In this document: piece by piece, positions 18,397-26,290 of the stretch
Layout: every line of letters starts with the position of its first letter
Numbering within the stretch: the stretch's first letter is position 1
Source: Streptomyces sp. RKND-216
Lineage (GTDB): Bacteria > Actinomycetota > Actinomycetes > Streptomycetales > Streptomycetaceae
Direction of reading: 5' to 3'
Length of the DNA stretch: 64,000 nucleotides
NCBI RefSeq assembly: GCF_004795255.1
Contig: NZ_SSBQ01000002.1
Location: forward strand, 1,614,001-1,678,000
Notes under the pieces: generated by a model
Database searches by the model: none
What the model saw: the letters and a program-made list of their open reading frames with translations, nothing else
What the model was told of the DNA's origin: nothing
Position numbers and translations under genes: made by a program

Positions 18397-20205
18397 TCAG
18401 CGCCCCGCCGCGTATCCCTGCATGCCCCGGGGGTTCGCGGCTCCGTACAGGCGGCCCGTGCCGGGTGCGCGCCCGACCGCGCAGAGGCGCCCGACCTCCC
18501 ACTCCCCGGCACGCTGGACGACGTGGCCGCGTGCGGCGAGTTCGGCGAGCACCGCGTCACCGGTCCGCCCTTCGAGGACGACTCCGGCGGGACGGCTCTC
18601 GTGCGGGTAGAAGGAGCTGGGGGCGTGCGTGGAGTGGAACTGGGGGAAGTCGATCGCCTCCTGCAGGTTCATCCCGCCGTCGAGGACGTTGAGGAGGAAG
18701 TTCAGCTGCCACTGGTCCTGCTGATCGCCGCCGGGTGTGCCGAAGGCCAGAACCGGCTCGTCCCCACGGGTCACCACCGTGGGCGAGAGGGTGGTCCGGG
18801 GGCGCTTGCCCGGTGCCAGGGTGTTGGGCAGGCCCTCCTCGAGCCAGGCCATCTGCAGCCTGGTGCCCAGGGGGAAGCCGAGCTCCGGGATCACGGGGGA
18901 GGAGTGCAACCACCCGCCGCTCGGCATCGCGGACACCATGGTCCCGGCCCGGTCCACGACGTCGACGTGGACGGTGTCCGTCCGCGCCTCTCCGTGGGGA
19001 AGCGGGCCGTCGTCGAGCGTGCCGGCGGCGGGGCCGTCGGGGGCCACGGCGTTGGGCTCGCCGACGGCGCTGCGGAACACCTCCGCGATCACCTCCGGCG
19101 GGAAGGCCGGGAGCACCGGTTCACGGCCTTCCGGAGACCCGGGCCGCAACTCGCGGCTCGCCCGCGGACCCACCAGCCGGCGTCGCTCGGCGCAGTAGGC
19201 GGGTGAGAGGAGAGTGTCCAGGGGGACGTCCGGTGAGTCTCCGTACCAGGCGTCGCGGTCGGCGAAGGCCAGCTTGGAGACCTCGACGACGCGGTGGATG
19301 TGGTCGGCGGTCCCCGGTGCGAGGTCCTCGTCACCGGCGAGCATGCCGAGTTGCTGGAGCAGCACCGGGCCCTGCGACCACGGTCCCGGCTTGTGCACCC
19401 GGTGACCGCGGTAGTCGACGCTCACGGTGTTCTCGTAGGAAGGGCGCCATCCCGCGAGGTCGTCGGCGCGGAGCAGACCGCGCCGACGCTCTCCGGTCGA
19501 GTCGACGACCTCGGTGGCGCAGAAGGCGGTCATCGCCCGTGCGATCCCGCCGGTGGTCCACTCCTCCACGGCACGGTCGATCCCGGCCTCGCGGGTTCCG
19601 CCGGCCGCGGCCGCGACGAGACGTTCGAAGGTGTCGGCCAGCGCCGGATTGTGCAGGAACTCGCCCGGTCGGGGGGCTCGCCCGTGCGGCAGGTGAACGG
19701 CGGCCGAGGTGGTCCAGTGCGTGGTGAAGAGGCGCTGGACCTTGGCGATGTACTCGCTGATCTTCTGCGTGACCGGGAAGCCGTGCCGCGCGTGCCCGAT
19801 GGCGTAGTGCAGCACGTCGGCGAGCGGGAACGTCCCCTTGTCGCGGAGCAGCGTCAGCCAGCCGAGGGTGGCCCCGGGGACGGCCGCCGCGAGGGTGCCG
19901 GTGCCGGGGATCGCGCTCAGGCCGAGCTCCCGGAAGTGACCCACGGTGGCGGCGGCGGGCGCCGGCCCCTGCGCGCAGAGCACCGTGGGGCGTTGCCCCG
20001 GAGCGGCGAAGATCAGCGGCAGGTCGCCTCCGGGACCGTTCTGGTGGGGTTCCACCACCTGGAGCGTGAATCCCGCGGCGACGGCCGCGTCGAAGGCGTT
20101 GCCGCCGCGCTCCAGGACGCTCATGCCCGCTGCGGAGGCGAGCCAGTGGGTGGACGAGACCATGCCGAAGGTGCCGCTGAGCTCCGGTCGTGTGGTGAAT
20201 CGCAT
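18397..20205 (-). CDS. Gamma-glutamyltransferase family protein (cytoplasmic type)
   Basis: 602 residues; N-terminal nucleophile hydrolase made as a precursor that cleaves itself. The new N-terminal threonine is T411 in the motif DTVHVDVVDRAG. Further family signatures are GGNAFDAAVAAGFTLQVVEP near the N-terminus, S435-S436, and AFGTPGGD. There is no signal peptide, unlike the periplasmic E. coli enzyme. The GPWSQGP block places it in the branch close to cephalosporin-acylase-like and YwrD-like members, where transpeptidation is often weak and hydrolysis dominates. The start follows AGGAGGAG. It is 12 bases after the Nramp-like gene, clearly one operon. Substrate is not readable from sequence. 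Confidence 0.88.
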   Translation of the reverse strand: MRFTTRPELSGTFGMVSSTHWLASAAGMSVLERGGNAFDAAVAAGFTLQVVEPHQNGPGGDLPLIFAAPGQRPTVLCAQGPAPAAATVGHFRELGLSAIPGTGTLAAAVPGATLGWLTLLRDKGTFPLADVLHYAIGHARHGFPVTQKISEYIAKVQRLFTTHWTTSAAVHLPHGRAPRPGEFLHNPALADTFERLVAAAAGGTREAGIDRAVEEWTTGGIARAMTAFCATEVVDSTGERRRGLLRADDLAGWRPSYENTVSVDYRGHRVHKPGPWSQGPVLLQQLGMLAGDEDLAPGTADHIHRVVEVSKLAFADRDAWYGDSPDVPLDTLLSPAYCAERRRLVGPRASRELRPGSPEGREPVLPAFPPEVIAEVFRSAVGEPNAVAPDGPAAGTLDDGPLPHGEARTDTVHVDVVDRAGTMVSAMPSGGWLHSSPVIPELGFPLGTRLQMAWLEEGLPNTLAPGKRPRTTLSPTVVTRGDEPVLAFGTPGGDQQDQWQLNFLLNVLDGGMNLQEAIDFPQFHSTHAPSSFYPHESRPAGVVLEGRTGDAVLAELAARGHVVQRAGEWEVGRLCAVGRAPGTGRLYGAANPRGMQGYAAGR

Positions 20206-20217
20206 GACCTACTCCTC

Positions 20218-21483
20218 CTACAGGCCCATGAGTTCGTGCACGCCGAGCGCTCCGTAGACGGCGAGGCCGCCGGCGAAGGCCACGTTGGTGAACCACCTGT
20301 TGCGGTGCGCGCCCGGCATGCCGCGGGAGTTCATCAGGTAGAGCAGGCCCGCGATGAGGGTGGGCATGAACACCGCGCCGAGGGCGGCGTAGACGAGCAC
20401 GATGACGACGGGTGCGTCGAAGGCGAGGAGCCCGAGGGACGGAACGGCCATCCAGAGCAGGTAGAGACGGAACGGCCGGGTCTTCTCCGGATCGCCGATC
20501 TCGGTGTCCTGCTCCCGGAGGACGTGCACGATGTCGGTGAACACGTTGCACAGTGCGTTGTAGCCGCCGATGAGCGAACTGAAGACGGCGGAGAACATCC
20601 CGATGAGCAGCAGCCACATGGCGACGGCCCCGAACTCCTCCGCGAAGGGCTCGGACAGAGCCCGGAGGCCGTCGACCCCCCGGATTCCGTCGAGGCCCGC
20701 GGTGAAGGCCGCACCGACGACCATCATCGCCACCATGAAGACGAACGTCATCGCGTAGCCGATGACCAGGTCGACGCGCATCGCCCGCATGCGGGACGTC
20801 CCGCTCCAGCCGTGCTGCGCGGCCCAGCGGCTGTAGGAGAGCAGGCTGATCGAGCCACCGACCCCGCCGATGATGCCGAGCACGTAGAAGGCGCCGGCCG
20901 AGCCGCCGAAGGACGGCGTGAATCCGTCCAGCAGCGTCCCGAGGGACGGGCGCGCCGCGAGGGCCGCGCCGACCGTCGAGACGAACATCAGGCCGACGAA
21001 GACGCCCATGATCCTCTGGAAGAACCCGTAGCGCCCGACCCAGACCAGCAGGGTGCCGATCAGCTGGAAGCAGACGGCCGCCACCCAGACCGGAAGCCCG
21101 GGGGCCATGGCGTTGACGATGAGGCCGCCGGCGCTCGCGATGGCGCCGCCGTAGAAGAAGCCGAGGAAGATCGCGAAGACGCCGAAGAAGCCGATGTACC
21201 ACCGACCGATGCGGAGGAGGCCGCGGAGCGGCGTGACGCCGGTGGCCAGGTACCACCGCCCGATGGACTCGGTGACGATGAACTTGATGAGGGCTCCCAG
21301 GAGCACGGCCCAGGCGAGGGTGAGCCCGAAGCTGGCGCCGGCGTTGAGCGAGGTGATGAGGTCGCCCGCGCCGACTCCGGTGGCGGCCATCACCAGCCCG
21401 GGGCCGACGATGCGCCGCCAGAGCGACGGTTTCCGGGAACTGCGTACCGCTGTGGACTCCGCACGGGAGTTCGCCTGAGTCAT
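20218..21483 (-). CDS. Nramp-superfamily transporter lacking the metal-binding motif
   Basis: 421 residues with about 11 membrane helices and the Nramp fold: IVGPGLVMAATGVGAGDLIT in helix 1 and a well-aligned core. Canonical Nramps carry DPGN in helix 1; here the four residues at 38-41 are GAGD. The helix 6 region expected to hold the MPH motif reads GGVGGSISLLSYSRW (206-220). Both metal-ligand sets are therefore missing, and the substrate is probably not Mn or Fe. In Bacillus subtilis a comparable Nramp-like protein, YcsG, is encoded with the 5-oxoprolinase genes. Pairing with GGT here suggests a gamma-glutamyl or 5-oxoproline type substrate (inference). Confidence 0.85.
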   Translation of the reverse strand: MTQANSRAESTAVRSSRKPSLWRRIVGPGLVMAATGVGAGDLITSLNAGASFGLTLAWAVLLGALIKFIVTESIGRWYLATGVTPLRGLLRIGRWYIGFFGVFAIFLGFFYGGAIASAGGLIVNAMAPGLPVWVAAVCFQLIGTLLVWVGRYGFFQRIMGVFVGLMFVSTVGAALAARPSLGTLLDGFTPSFGGSAGAFYVLGIIGGVGGSISLLSYSRWAAQHGWSGTSRMRAMRVDLVIGYAMTFVFMVAMMVVGAAFTAGLDGIRGVDGLRALSEPFAEEFGAVAMWLLLIGMFSAVFSSLIGGYNALCNVFTDIVHVLREQDTEIGDPEKTRPFRLYLLWMAVPSLGLLAFDAPVVIVLVYAALGAVFMPTLIAGLLYLMNSRGMPGAHRNRWFTNVAFAGGLAVYGALGVHELMGL

Positions 21484-21509
21484 GGTGCTCCGCCTCGCCG
21501 TTCAGTGAT

Positions 21510-21520
21510 TGGTCCAACCA
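21510..21520. promoter_or_regulatory. Candidate FadR-type operator TGGT-CCA-ACCA
   Basis: A perfect inverted repeat TGGTccaACCA lies in the 89-base divergent spacer, 27 bases before the Nramp-like start and 53 before the regulator start. TGGT-N3-ACCA is the core recognised by FadR-subfamily GntR proteins, the family of the adjacent gene. It is placed to control both directions. Binding is inferred. Confidence 0.65.
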
Positions 21521-21572
21521 TCAGACCTGTTACGATCTGTGTCAACAGCTGGGGACGGGCGAGGAGCGCCGC

Positions 21573-22301
21573 GTGAAGTGGAACGACGTCGGTCAGGGCT
21601 GGAGATCGGTCGGGCACAAGCTCGCTGAGGAGATCGAGCTCATGGTCGCCCAGGGCCGGCTCACCGTCGGTGAGAAGCTGCCGCCCGAGCGGGCGCTGGC
21701 CGAGACCCTGGGGGTGTCGCGCACGACACTGCGCGACGCCCTGCGCGAACTGGAGATCAAGGGGCTGGTGTCGCGTCGTCCCGGTCGTGGAACCGTCGTC
21801 ACTGTGCCCACCGACGCCGACCGCAACCTGGCGTTCTCCCGTCGCGCTCAGGCCGCCACCACCTCGTTCCGGGACGTCATGGAACTCCGTCAGACCGTCG
21901 AGCCGGGATGCGCCTTCCTCGCGGCCTCGCGGATCACGGCCGGGCAGATCGGCCGCCTCGACGCACTCGCCGAGGCCGCAGCCGCCACGGACAACCCCCG
22001 GGCCCTCGGCGAGCTGGACGTGGAGTTCCACAAGCTGATCGCCGCGGCCTCGTCCAATCCGCTGATCGTCGAACTCTTCGAGAGCATCGGTGAGCTGAGC
22101 GCGGAAACCCGCCGGATCGGCTTCCAGAGCCCGCTCCGCAAGGACGTCTCCTGGGGCGGCCACGCGCGCGTCCTCGACGCGCTGCGGCAGAACGACGGCG
22201 CAGCCGCCCGTGAGGCCATGTCGCGGCACCTGTCGGACGTGGTCGAGGCCGTCGTCGACCAGACGGCTGCCTCGCCGACGGGACGGCAGCCGGGGCGCTG
22301 A
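21573..22301 (+). CDS. GntR/FadR-subfamily (FCD domain) transcriptional regulator
   Basis: 242 residues from the GTG at 21573, preceded by GAGGAG at good spacing. N-terminal winged helix about 10-75: GRLTVGEKLPPERALAETLG, VSRTTLRDALRELEIKGLVS, RPGRGTVV. C-terminal all-helical FCD domain about 95-230 with ELRQTVEPGCAFLAA, the metal-site histidine in DVEFHKLIAAAS, and HARVLDAL, HLSDVVEAV. FCD regulators bind small carboxylic acids, often via a metal, and usually repress a divergent transport/catabolic operon. The divergent Nramp-like/GGT operon and the operator between them fit this well. Confidence 0.93.
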   Translation: MKWNDVGQGWRSVGHKLAEEIELMVAQGRLTVGEKLPPERALAETLGVSRTTLRDALRELEIKGLVSRRPGRGTVVTVPTDADRNLAFSRRAQAATTSFRDVMELRQTVEPGCAFLAASRITAGQIGRLDALAEAAAATDNPRALGELDVEFHKLIAAASSNPLIVELFESIGELSAETRRIGFQSPLRKDVSWGGHARVLDALRQNDGAAAREAMSRHLSDVVEAVVDQTAASPTGRQPGR

Positions 22302-22359
22302 GCAGCCCACCTGGAGACGGCACGCCGGGGCTCCGTCGTCACCCGATGCGGCCCCACGC

Positions 22360-22557
22360 CTGGCCCTGGCCAACCTGCGCACCGACGTGCGGGTGCTGCG
22401 GCTCGACGGCTACGCGCCGTCCCGGCGCATCCTGCTCGCCCGGCTCGCGCCCCGCGTCCCGACGCCCGCCGAGGAGGCCATGACCGACGTGATCCTCCAG
22501 GTGGGGCGGACCGTTCCGGGGGCGTCGGGCCCGCGAGGGGAGACCGGGCAGCGCTGA
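22360..22557 (+). pseudogene. Possible C-terminal remnant of a LysR-type regulator
   Basis: The frame reads LALANLRTDVRVLRLDGYAP, then SRRILLARLAPRVPTPAEEAM and TDVILQVGRT. This resembles the last strand-helix unit of a LysR effector domain (usually xLxxxxPxRRxxLxxRxxxxPxPA). No start codon, DNA-binding domain or remaining effector domain precedes it. It lies just after the FadR-type gene. The identification is tentative. Confidence 0.35.
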
Positions 22558-22565
22558 GACTCGGA

Positions 22566-22997
22566 TCAGCGCTGAGAAAGCGGAGCCGGGACCTCCTGGA
22601 GAACCCAGCCGTTCCCGTCGGGGTCGTCGAAGAAGGCGAACGAGTTCCAGGTCTCGCCCCGGCCCTCCTCCCAGCCGTTCGGGCCGACGTGCTGGACGGG
22701 GCTGACGTCGACGCCGCGTCCGGTGAGGTCGGCGTGCGCGGCGGTGATGTCGGTGACGCAGATCTGCACGGCGCGCAGCGCGCCGGGCTCCATGTCGGAC
22801 TGGCTCGGGGAGCTGGGCATGCCCTGGGAGAGAGCGAGGGAGCAGCGGGAGCCCGGCGGGGTGAGCTGGACGATGCGGATGCCCGGAGCGACCTCGGTGT
22901 CGAGATCGACGGGGAAGCCGCAGCGGTCGGCGTAGAACTCCTTGGCCCGGTCGATGTCGGTGACGGGGACGACGATGACCTCGATGGTGTAGTCCAT
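22566..22997 (-). CDS. VOC superfamily (glyoxalase/bleomycin-resistance-like) protein
   Basis: 143 residues, starting at an ATG with AAGGAGG five bases upstream. Two beta-alpha-beta-beta-beta modules: VIVVPVTDIDRAKEFYADRC in the first, AVQICVTDITAAHADLTGRG in the second, and the terminal FFDDPDGNGWVLQEVP typical of VOC enzymes. The conserved C-terminal Glu is a likely metal ligand; the usual first His is replaced in VIVVPV. Could be a dioxygenase, an isomerase or a binding protein; no neighbour gives a clue. Confidence 0.85.
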   Translation of the reverse strand: MDYTIEVIVVPVTDIDRAKEFYADRCGFPVDLDTEVAPGIRIVQLTPPGSRCSLALSQGMPSSPSQSDMEPGALRAVQICVTDITAAHADLTGRGVDVSPVQHVGPNGWEEGRGETWNSFAFFDDPDGNGWVLQEVPAPLSQR

Positions 22998-23028
22998 GGG
23001 TCCTCCTTACTCCTCTCCTCGGCGAGTG

Positions 23029-23574
23029 TCAGCAGACGGGCCCCGCGTCGGCCCAGAAGACCAGTTCGGGCCAGGTCTGAGGTCCGACGAGACCGTCCAC
23101 GGTCAGGCCGGCGCACCCCTGGAAGCGGCGCACGGAGTCGTCGGTCACCGGGCCGAAGTCGCCGTCCTCGGGGATGGACGCCCCGGACAGGGCGAGGTTG
23201 AGGTAGCACTGGGCCTTCACCACGGCCGGCCCGGAGGAGCCCTGCTGGATCGCGGGTTGCGCGGTGGTGGCCAGGCACGCCTCCCCCTGCGGAGCGACGT
23301 CCGGCGGCGGGGCGACCGTCGTGGTCCCGGGCGCGGACGGCGGTGACTCCGGTGCCCTCTCGGTCACGGTGGCGGAGGGACGTTCGGTGACGGTACGGGT
23401 CTCGGCAGGCTCCTCGGCGGGCTCCTCGGCAGGCGCGGAGGGCGCCGTCGTGGTGGTACCCGGGCCGTCCCCGGACGGGTCGCCGGAACCACCCCCGGTG
23501 CAGCCGGCGACGGTGAGGAGCACGGCCAGAAGCACGGCCGGCAGAAGCGGCAGAATCGCGTTCGAGCGGCGCAT
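23029..23574 (-). CDS. Lipoprotein with peptidoglycan-binding domain
   Basis: About 181 residues from the ATG at 23574; the SD GGAGG is 8 bases before this ATG but only 2 before the alternative ATG at 23580. A lipoprotein signal ends LLTVAGC. A Thr/Pro/Glu/Ala-rich linker (about 25-100, with repeated PAEEPAEEPAE) follows. A C-terminal PG_binding_1-like domain reads VVKAQCYLNLAL, DGDFGPVTDDSVRRFQGCAG and LTVDGLVGPQTWPEL. Four cysteines in the folded part probably form disulfides. Cell-envelope protein; no catalytic domain is present. Confidence 0.82.
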   Translation of the reverse strand: MRRSNAILPLLPAVLLAVLLTVAGCTGGGSGDPSGDGPGTTTTAPSAPAEEPAEEPAETRTVTERPSATVTERAPESPPSAPGTTTVAPPPDVAPQGEACLATTAQPAIQQGSSGPAVVKAQCYLNLALSGASIPEDGDFGPVTDDSVRRFQGCAGLTVDGLVGPQTWPELVFWADAGPVC

Positions 23575-23792
23575 ACGCATCGCCTCCGAGAGCACCGGGA
23601 GGACCGGGAGGAGGATCGGGAGCCGGCCACTCCAGGCTGCGCCCGCGCCCGGCACCCCGCATCCCGGGCGGGCAGGGGCGGCCTCCTCGCCGCGCAGGCT
23701 TGAACCTGACGTCGGAGGAGGTCGTAGCGTCGGGAACACCGCTGGCGAAACCGGTGGTTCCGGGATGTTCCGGACGAGGAAGCGAGGACGTC

Positions 23793-24224
23793 ATGGCCTG
23801 GAAGGTGGGAGAGCTGGCCCGGCCCACCGGCCTGACGGTGCGCACGCTGCACCACTACGAGCGGATCGGCCTGCTCACGCCGTCGGGACGTACGGGAGGC
23901 GGGCACCGGCTGTACGACGAGGCCGACGTGACGCGGCTGTACCGGGTCGTGGCGCTGCGGGAGTTGGGGCTGTCACTGGACGCCGTGGGCACCGCGCTCG
24001 CCGGCGAACTGGACCTGGCCGACCTGCTGCGCAGCCACCTGGAGCACGTCGGGCAGCAGCTCACCGCGCTGCGCGCCCTGCACGCGCGGCTGTCGACGCT
24101 GGTGTCGGCAGCGAGCAGATCCAGCGCGAGTACGGCAGCCCGTCGGAGCACTGATCGCCTACGTCACCCGTGCCCGGGAGGCCGCTGCGGACTGACTCCT
24201 CTCCCGGACCGCCCGCACACGTGA
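23793..24224 (+). CDS. MerR-family transcriptional regulator, possibly truncated
   Basis: 143 residues from the ATG at 23793, with GCGAGG upstream. The MerR winged helix is clear: WKVGELARPTGLTVRTLHHY, ERIGLLTPSGRTGGGHRLYD, DVTRLYRVVALRELGLSLDA. A dimerisation helix follows (LLRSHLEHVGQQLTALRALH). After LHARLSTLV the reading frame turns into Arg/Ser-rich sequence that does not look like a folded domain, while another frame gives QIQREYGSPSEH and a stop at 24154. A frameshift near 24100 is likely, so the effector domain, if there was one, is lost. Confidence 0.75.
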   Translation: MAWKVGELARPTGLTVRTLHHYERIGLLTPSGRTGGGHRLYDEADVTRLYRVVALRELGLSLDAVGTALAGELDLADLLRSHLEHVGQQLTALRALHARLSTLVSAASRSSASTAARRSTDRLRHPCPGGRCGLTPLPDRPHT

Positions 24225-24909
24225 GCGGGCACGGGAGGCACGCCGACGCCGCGTGAGGGTGCGGCGTGACCGGCACCCGCCCCGCAGCCGGACGCCGGGC
24301 ATGGCGATCGATTGCACAACTGGCAACGGGAGTTATCGGCCAGAGTGCCGATCCCCCGGCCCGCCGCGGCGCGTTCGGGCCGAGACGGCGGCTCACCCGC
24401 CGCTCCCGCGCCGCGGCAACGCCTCCGCCCGCTCGGAGAACCGCATGGCGCACCCGTGGCGCCTGGCAGAGACGGCGCTGCCCGAGGGCCTGCCCCTGAA
24501 GCTGTTCGACATCCAGCGCTCGGCGAGCGTCTTCGCCGAGCCGGACCGGCTGCCCGACGGTCGAAGGTCGAGGTGCCGTGGCTGAAGTGGGCCTCCGTGG
24601 TCGCGCCGAACGAGTGGGCGCGACCGGGCGCTCGGCGCCTTCCACGTGTACGCGCATCTGGCGCTGTTCCGGCGGGCGCTCCAGACGCGGATGACGCCGG
24701 AACTCGTCGCCCGGTTCGGGGCGCCGGAGGCGGACTACCCGCCCTCGCTCTACCGGTTCGCGCCGAGACCCCGGCCCGAGCACCCGGCTACGGGCACCCG
24801 TCCAGCCGCCGCGCCGCCGGGGCGCCACCACATCACCCGAACGGGCCTTTCCGGCAGGACACGCTCTCCCCCGCTTGCGACGGTGAACGGGCCGACGTGA
24901 GGAGGGTCA
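24225..24909 (+). pseudogene. Degenerate coding region between merR and the aquaporin
   Basis: No intact gene spans this 685-base stretch. Two short segments in different frames look once-coding. One is at 24445-24570 (MAHPWRLAETALPEGLPLKL, then FDIQRSASVFAEPDRLPDG). The other is at about 24636-24790 (HVYAHLALFRRALQTRMTPE, then LVARFGAPEADYPPSLYRFA). The break between them is near 24570-24630. I do not recognise the family. The remaining sequence shows nothing beyond GC-rich short inverted repeats. Confidence 0.4.
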
Positions 24910-25815
24910 ATGTCTGAGCACACGGCTACGGAGCGCACCCCGCGCCGCCGCGGCTACCGGGCAGGGCTCGGTGGCGAGATGCTCGCCGAGTTCCTGGGTA
25001 CGTTCGTCCTGCTGCTGCTGGGAACGGCAGCGGTGGCGGTCGCGGTCGTGGGCCTGCCGGGCTCGGGGCGCCAGACCTCCGACTTCGGTCCGGCGAACTG
25101 GCTCATCATCACCTGGGGCTGGGGATTCGCCGTCGTCTTCGGCGTGTACGTCGCGGGCGGCGTCAGCGGCGCGCACATCAACCCCGCGGTGACCCTCGCC
25201 TTCGCGGTGCGGCGGGCGATCCCCTTCTCGAAGGTGCTCCCCTACTGGGGCGCCCAACTCGTCGGCGCGTTCTGCGGCGCGGCGGTCACCTACTCCTGCT
25301 ACCGCTGGGCCATCGACGCGGCGAACCAGGCGGCAGGCATGACACGCGAGGAGTCGTTGAGTACGTACTCCATCTTTGCGACCTTCCCCGCCGAGTACTT
25401 CGGCGGCGGCATCTGGGGGCCGTTGCTGGACCAGATCGTCGGCACCGGCATCCTGCTACTGCTGATCTGCGCCCTGATCGACCAGCGCAACCTGGCGCCC
25501 GGGTCCAACATCGGCCCCTTCATCACCGGTCTGATCGTGACGGTGATCGGCCTGACCTTCGGCACCAACGCCGGCTACGCCATCAACCCGGCCCGCGACT
25601 TCGGGCCGCGCCTCTTCACCTACTTCGAGGGCTGGGGTGCGATCGCCCTGCCGGGCACCTTCGACTGGTTCAGCGGCTACTGGTGGATTCCGATCGTCGG
25701 CCCGCTCATCGGCGGCATCGTCGGCGTCCTGGTCTACGACCTGATCATCTCCCCCGTCCTCAAGGCCCGCCTCGCCGCAGGCGAGGCCCCCGAGGAGGGC
25801 CGCGCCCCCGAGTGA
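24910..25815 (+). CDS. MIP-family channel, aquaglyceroporin-like (GlpF type)
   Basis: 301 residues, six membrane helices plus two half-helices, with GAGGAGGG before the ATG. Both NPA boxes are intact: SGAHINPAVT (N91-P92-A93) and AGYAINPARDFGPR (N226-P227-A228). The Asp after the second NPAR is the residue that distinguishes glycerol facilitators from water-only aquaporins. It would conduct glycerol and similar small polyols across the plasma membrane. No glycerol kinase or glycerol-3-phosphate dehydrogenase gene is next to it. Two strong hairpins follow. Confidence 0.93.
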   Translation: MSEHTATERTPRRRGYRAGLGGEMLAEFLGTFVLLLLGTAAVAVAVVGLPGSGRQTSDFGPANWLIITWGWGFAVVFGVYVAGGVSGAHINPAVTLAFAVRRAIPFSKVLPYWGAQLVGAFCGAAVTYSCYRWAIDAANQAAGMTREESLSTYSIFATFPAEYFGGGIWGPLLDQIVGTGILLLLICALIDQRNLAPGSNIGPFITGLIVTVIGLTFGTNAGYAINPARDFGPRLFTYFEGWGAIALPGTFDWFSGYWWIPIVGPLIGGIVGVLVYDLIISPVLKARLAAGEAPEEGRAPE

Positions 25816-25834
25816 CCCCAGGAGCGGCGCACCG

Positions 25835-25866
25835 TTCGCCCCCGTGCCCCAGGGCACGGGGGCGAA
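25835..25866 (+). terminator. Aquaporin terminator, perfect 15-bp hairpin
   Basis: TTCGCCCCCGTGCCC and its exact complement flank a 2-base centre, 20 bases after the aquaporin stop codon. The A/T at the stem base gives a short AA tail only. Confidence 0.75.
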
Positions 25867-25926
25867 CAGCATGCGCACGACCGCCGCCGATGCGGCCAGG
25901 CATGGGTCGGCCGGGCCTGCTGACAC

Positions 25927-25964
25927 AGCGGTGGCCCGGCGGAAGGTTCCGCCGGGCCACCGCT
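25927..25964. terminator. Perfect 18-bp hairpin between convergent genes
   Basis: AGCGGTGGCCCGGCGGAA and its exact complement flank a GG centre. It lies 60 bases beyond the aquaporin hairpin and 52 bases beyond the stop of the small minus-strand gene at 26017, so it probably terminates the latter and acts in both directions. Confidence 0.7.
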
Positions 25965-26016
25965 CAGGCTCTGAAAGGGGGCGCTCCTCTGGCCGCGTCG
26001 TCCAAGGCGTGGGGGG

Positions 26017-26208
26017 TCACTTCCGGAACGCCTCCCGCGCGCGGAGAGCGACGCGTCGTACGTCCGCCGCCGTCGAGGTGCGGGAACGACCGCCTCGTGG
26101 GGCGGCGGTCGTGCGTCCGTGGCCACGGGTGCGGGCCTGGCGGAGGGTGTTCTCCACGAGGCTCCGGGCCTTGTGCGCCTTGGCCGAAAACGTGCTGTGC
26201 GATGCCAT
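26017..26208 (-). CDS. Small basic protein of unknown function
   Basis: 63 residues, about one quarter Arg or Lys: MASHSTFSAKAHKARSLVEN, then TLRQARTRGHGRTTA and VRRVALRAREAFRK. GAGGAG seven bases before the ATG supports translation. The composition suggests nucleic-acid or ribosome association, but no motif is recognised. It reads toward the hairpin at 25927-25964. Because other frames are open here, conservation would be needed to confirm it. Confidence 0.5.
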   Translation of the reverse strand: MASHSTFSAKAHKARSLVENTLRQARTRGHGRTTAAPRGGRSRTSTAADVRRVALRAREAFRK

Positions 26209-26290
26209 GGTCGCGCTCCTCGTTTCGTGAGCCGTTTCCTTGACAGTGGTTCACGTGCCCGGGTCACGGACCGGTAAACGTGGTGTTCTC

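Noticed and set aside
19294..21576. 760-codon plus-strand open frame antisense to the GGT and Nramp-like genes
   Set aside because: Composition is low-complexity (His, Arg, Glu, Gly) and it spans two well-supported genes on the other strand.
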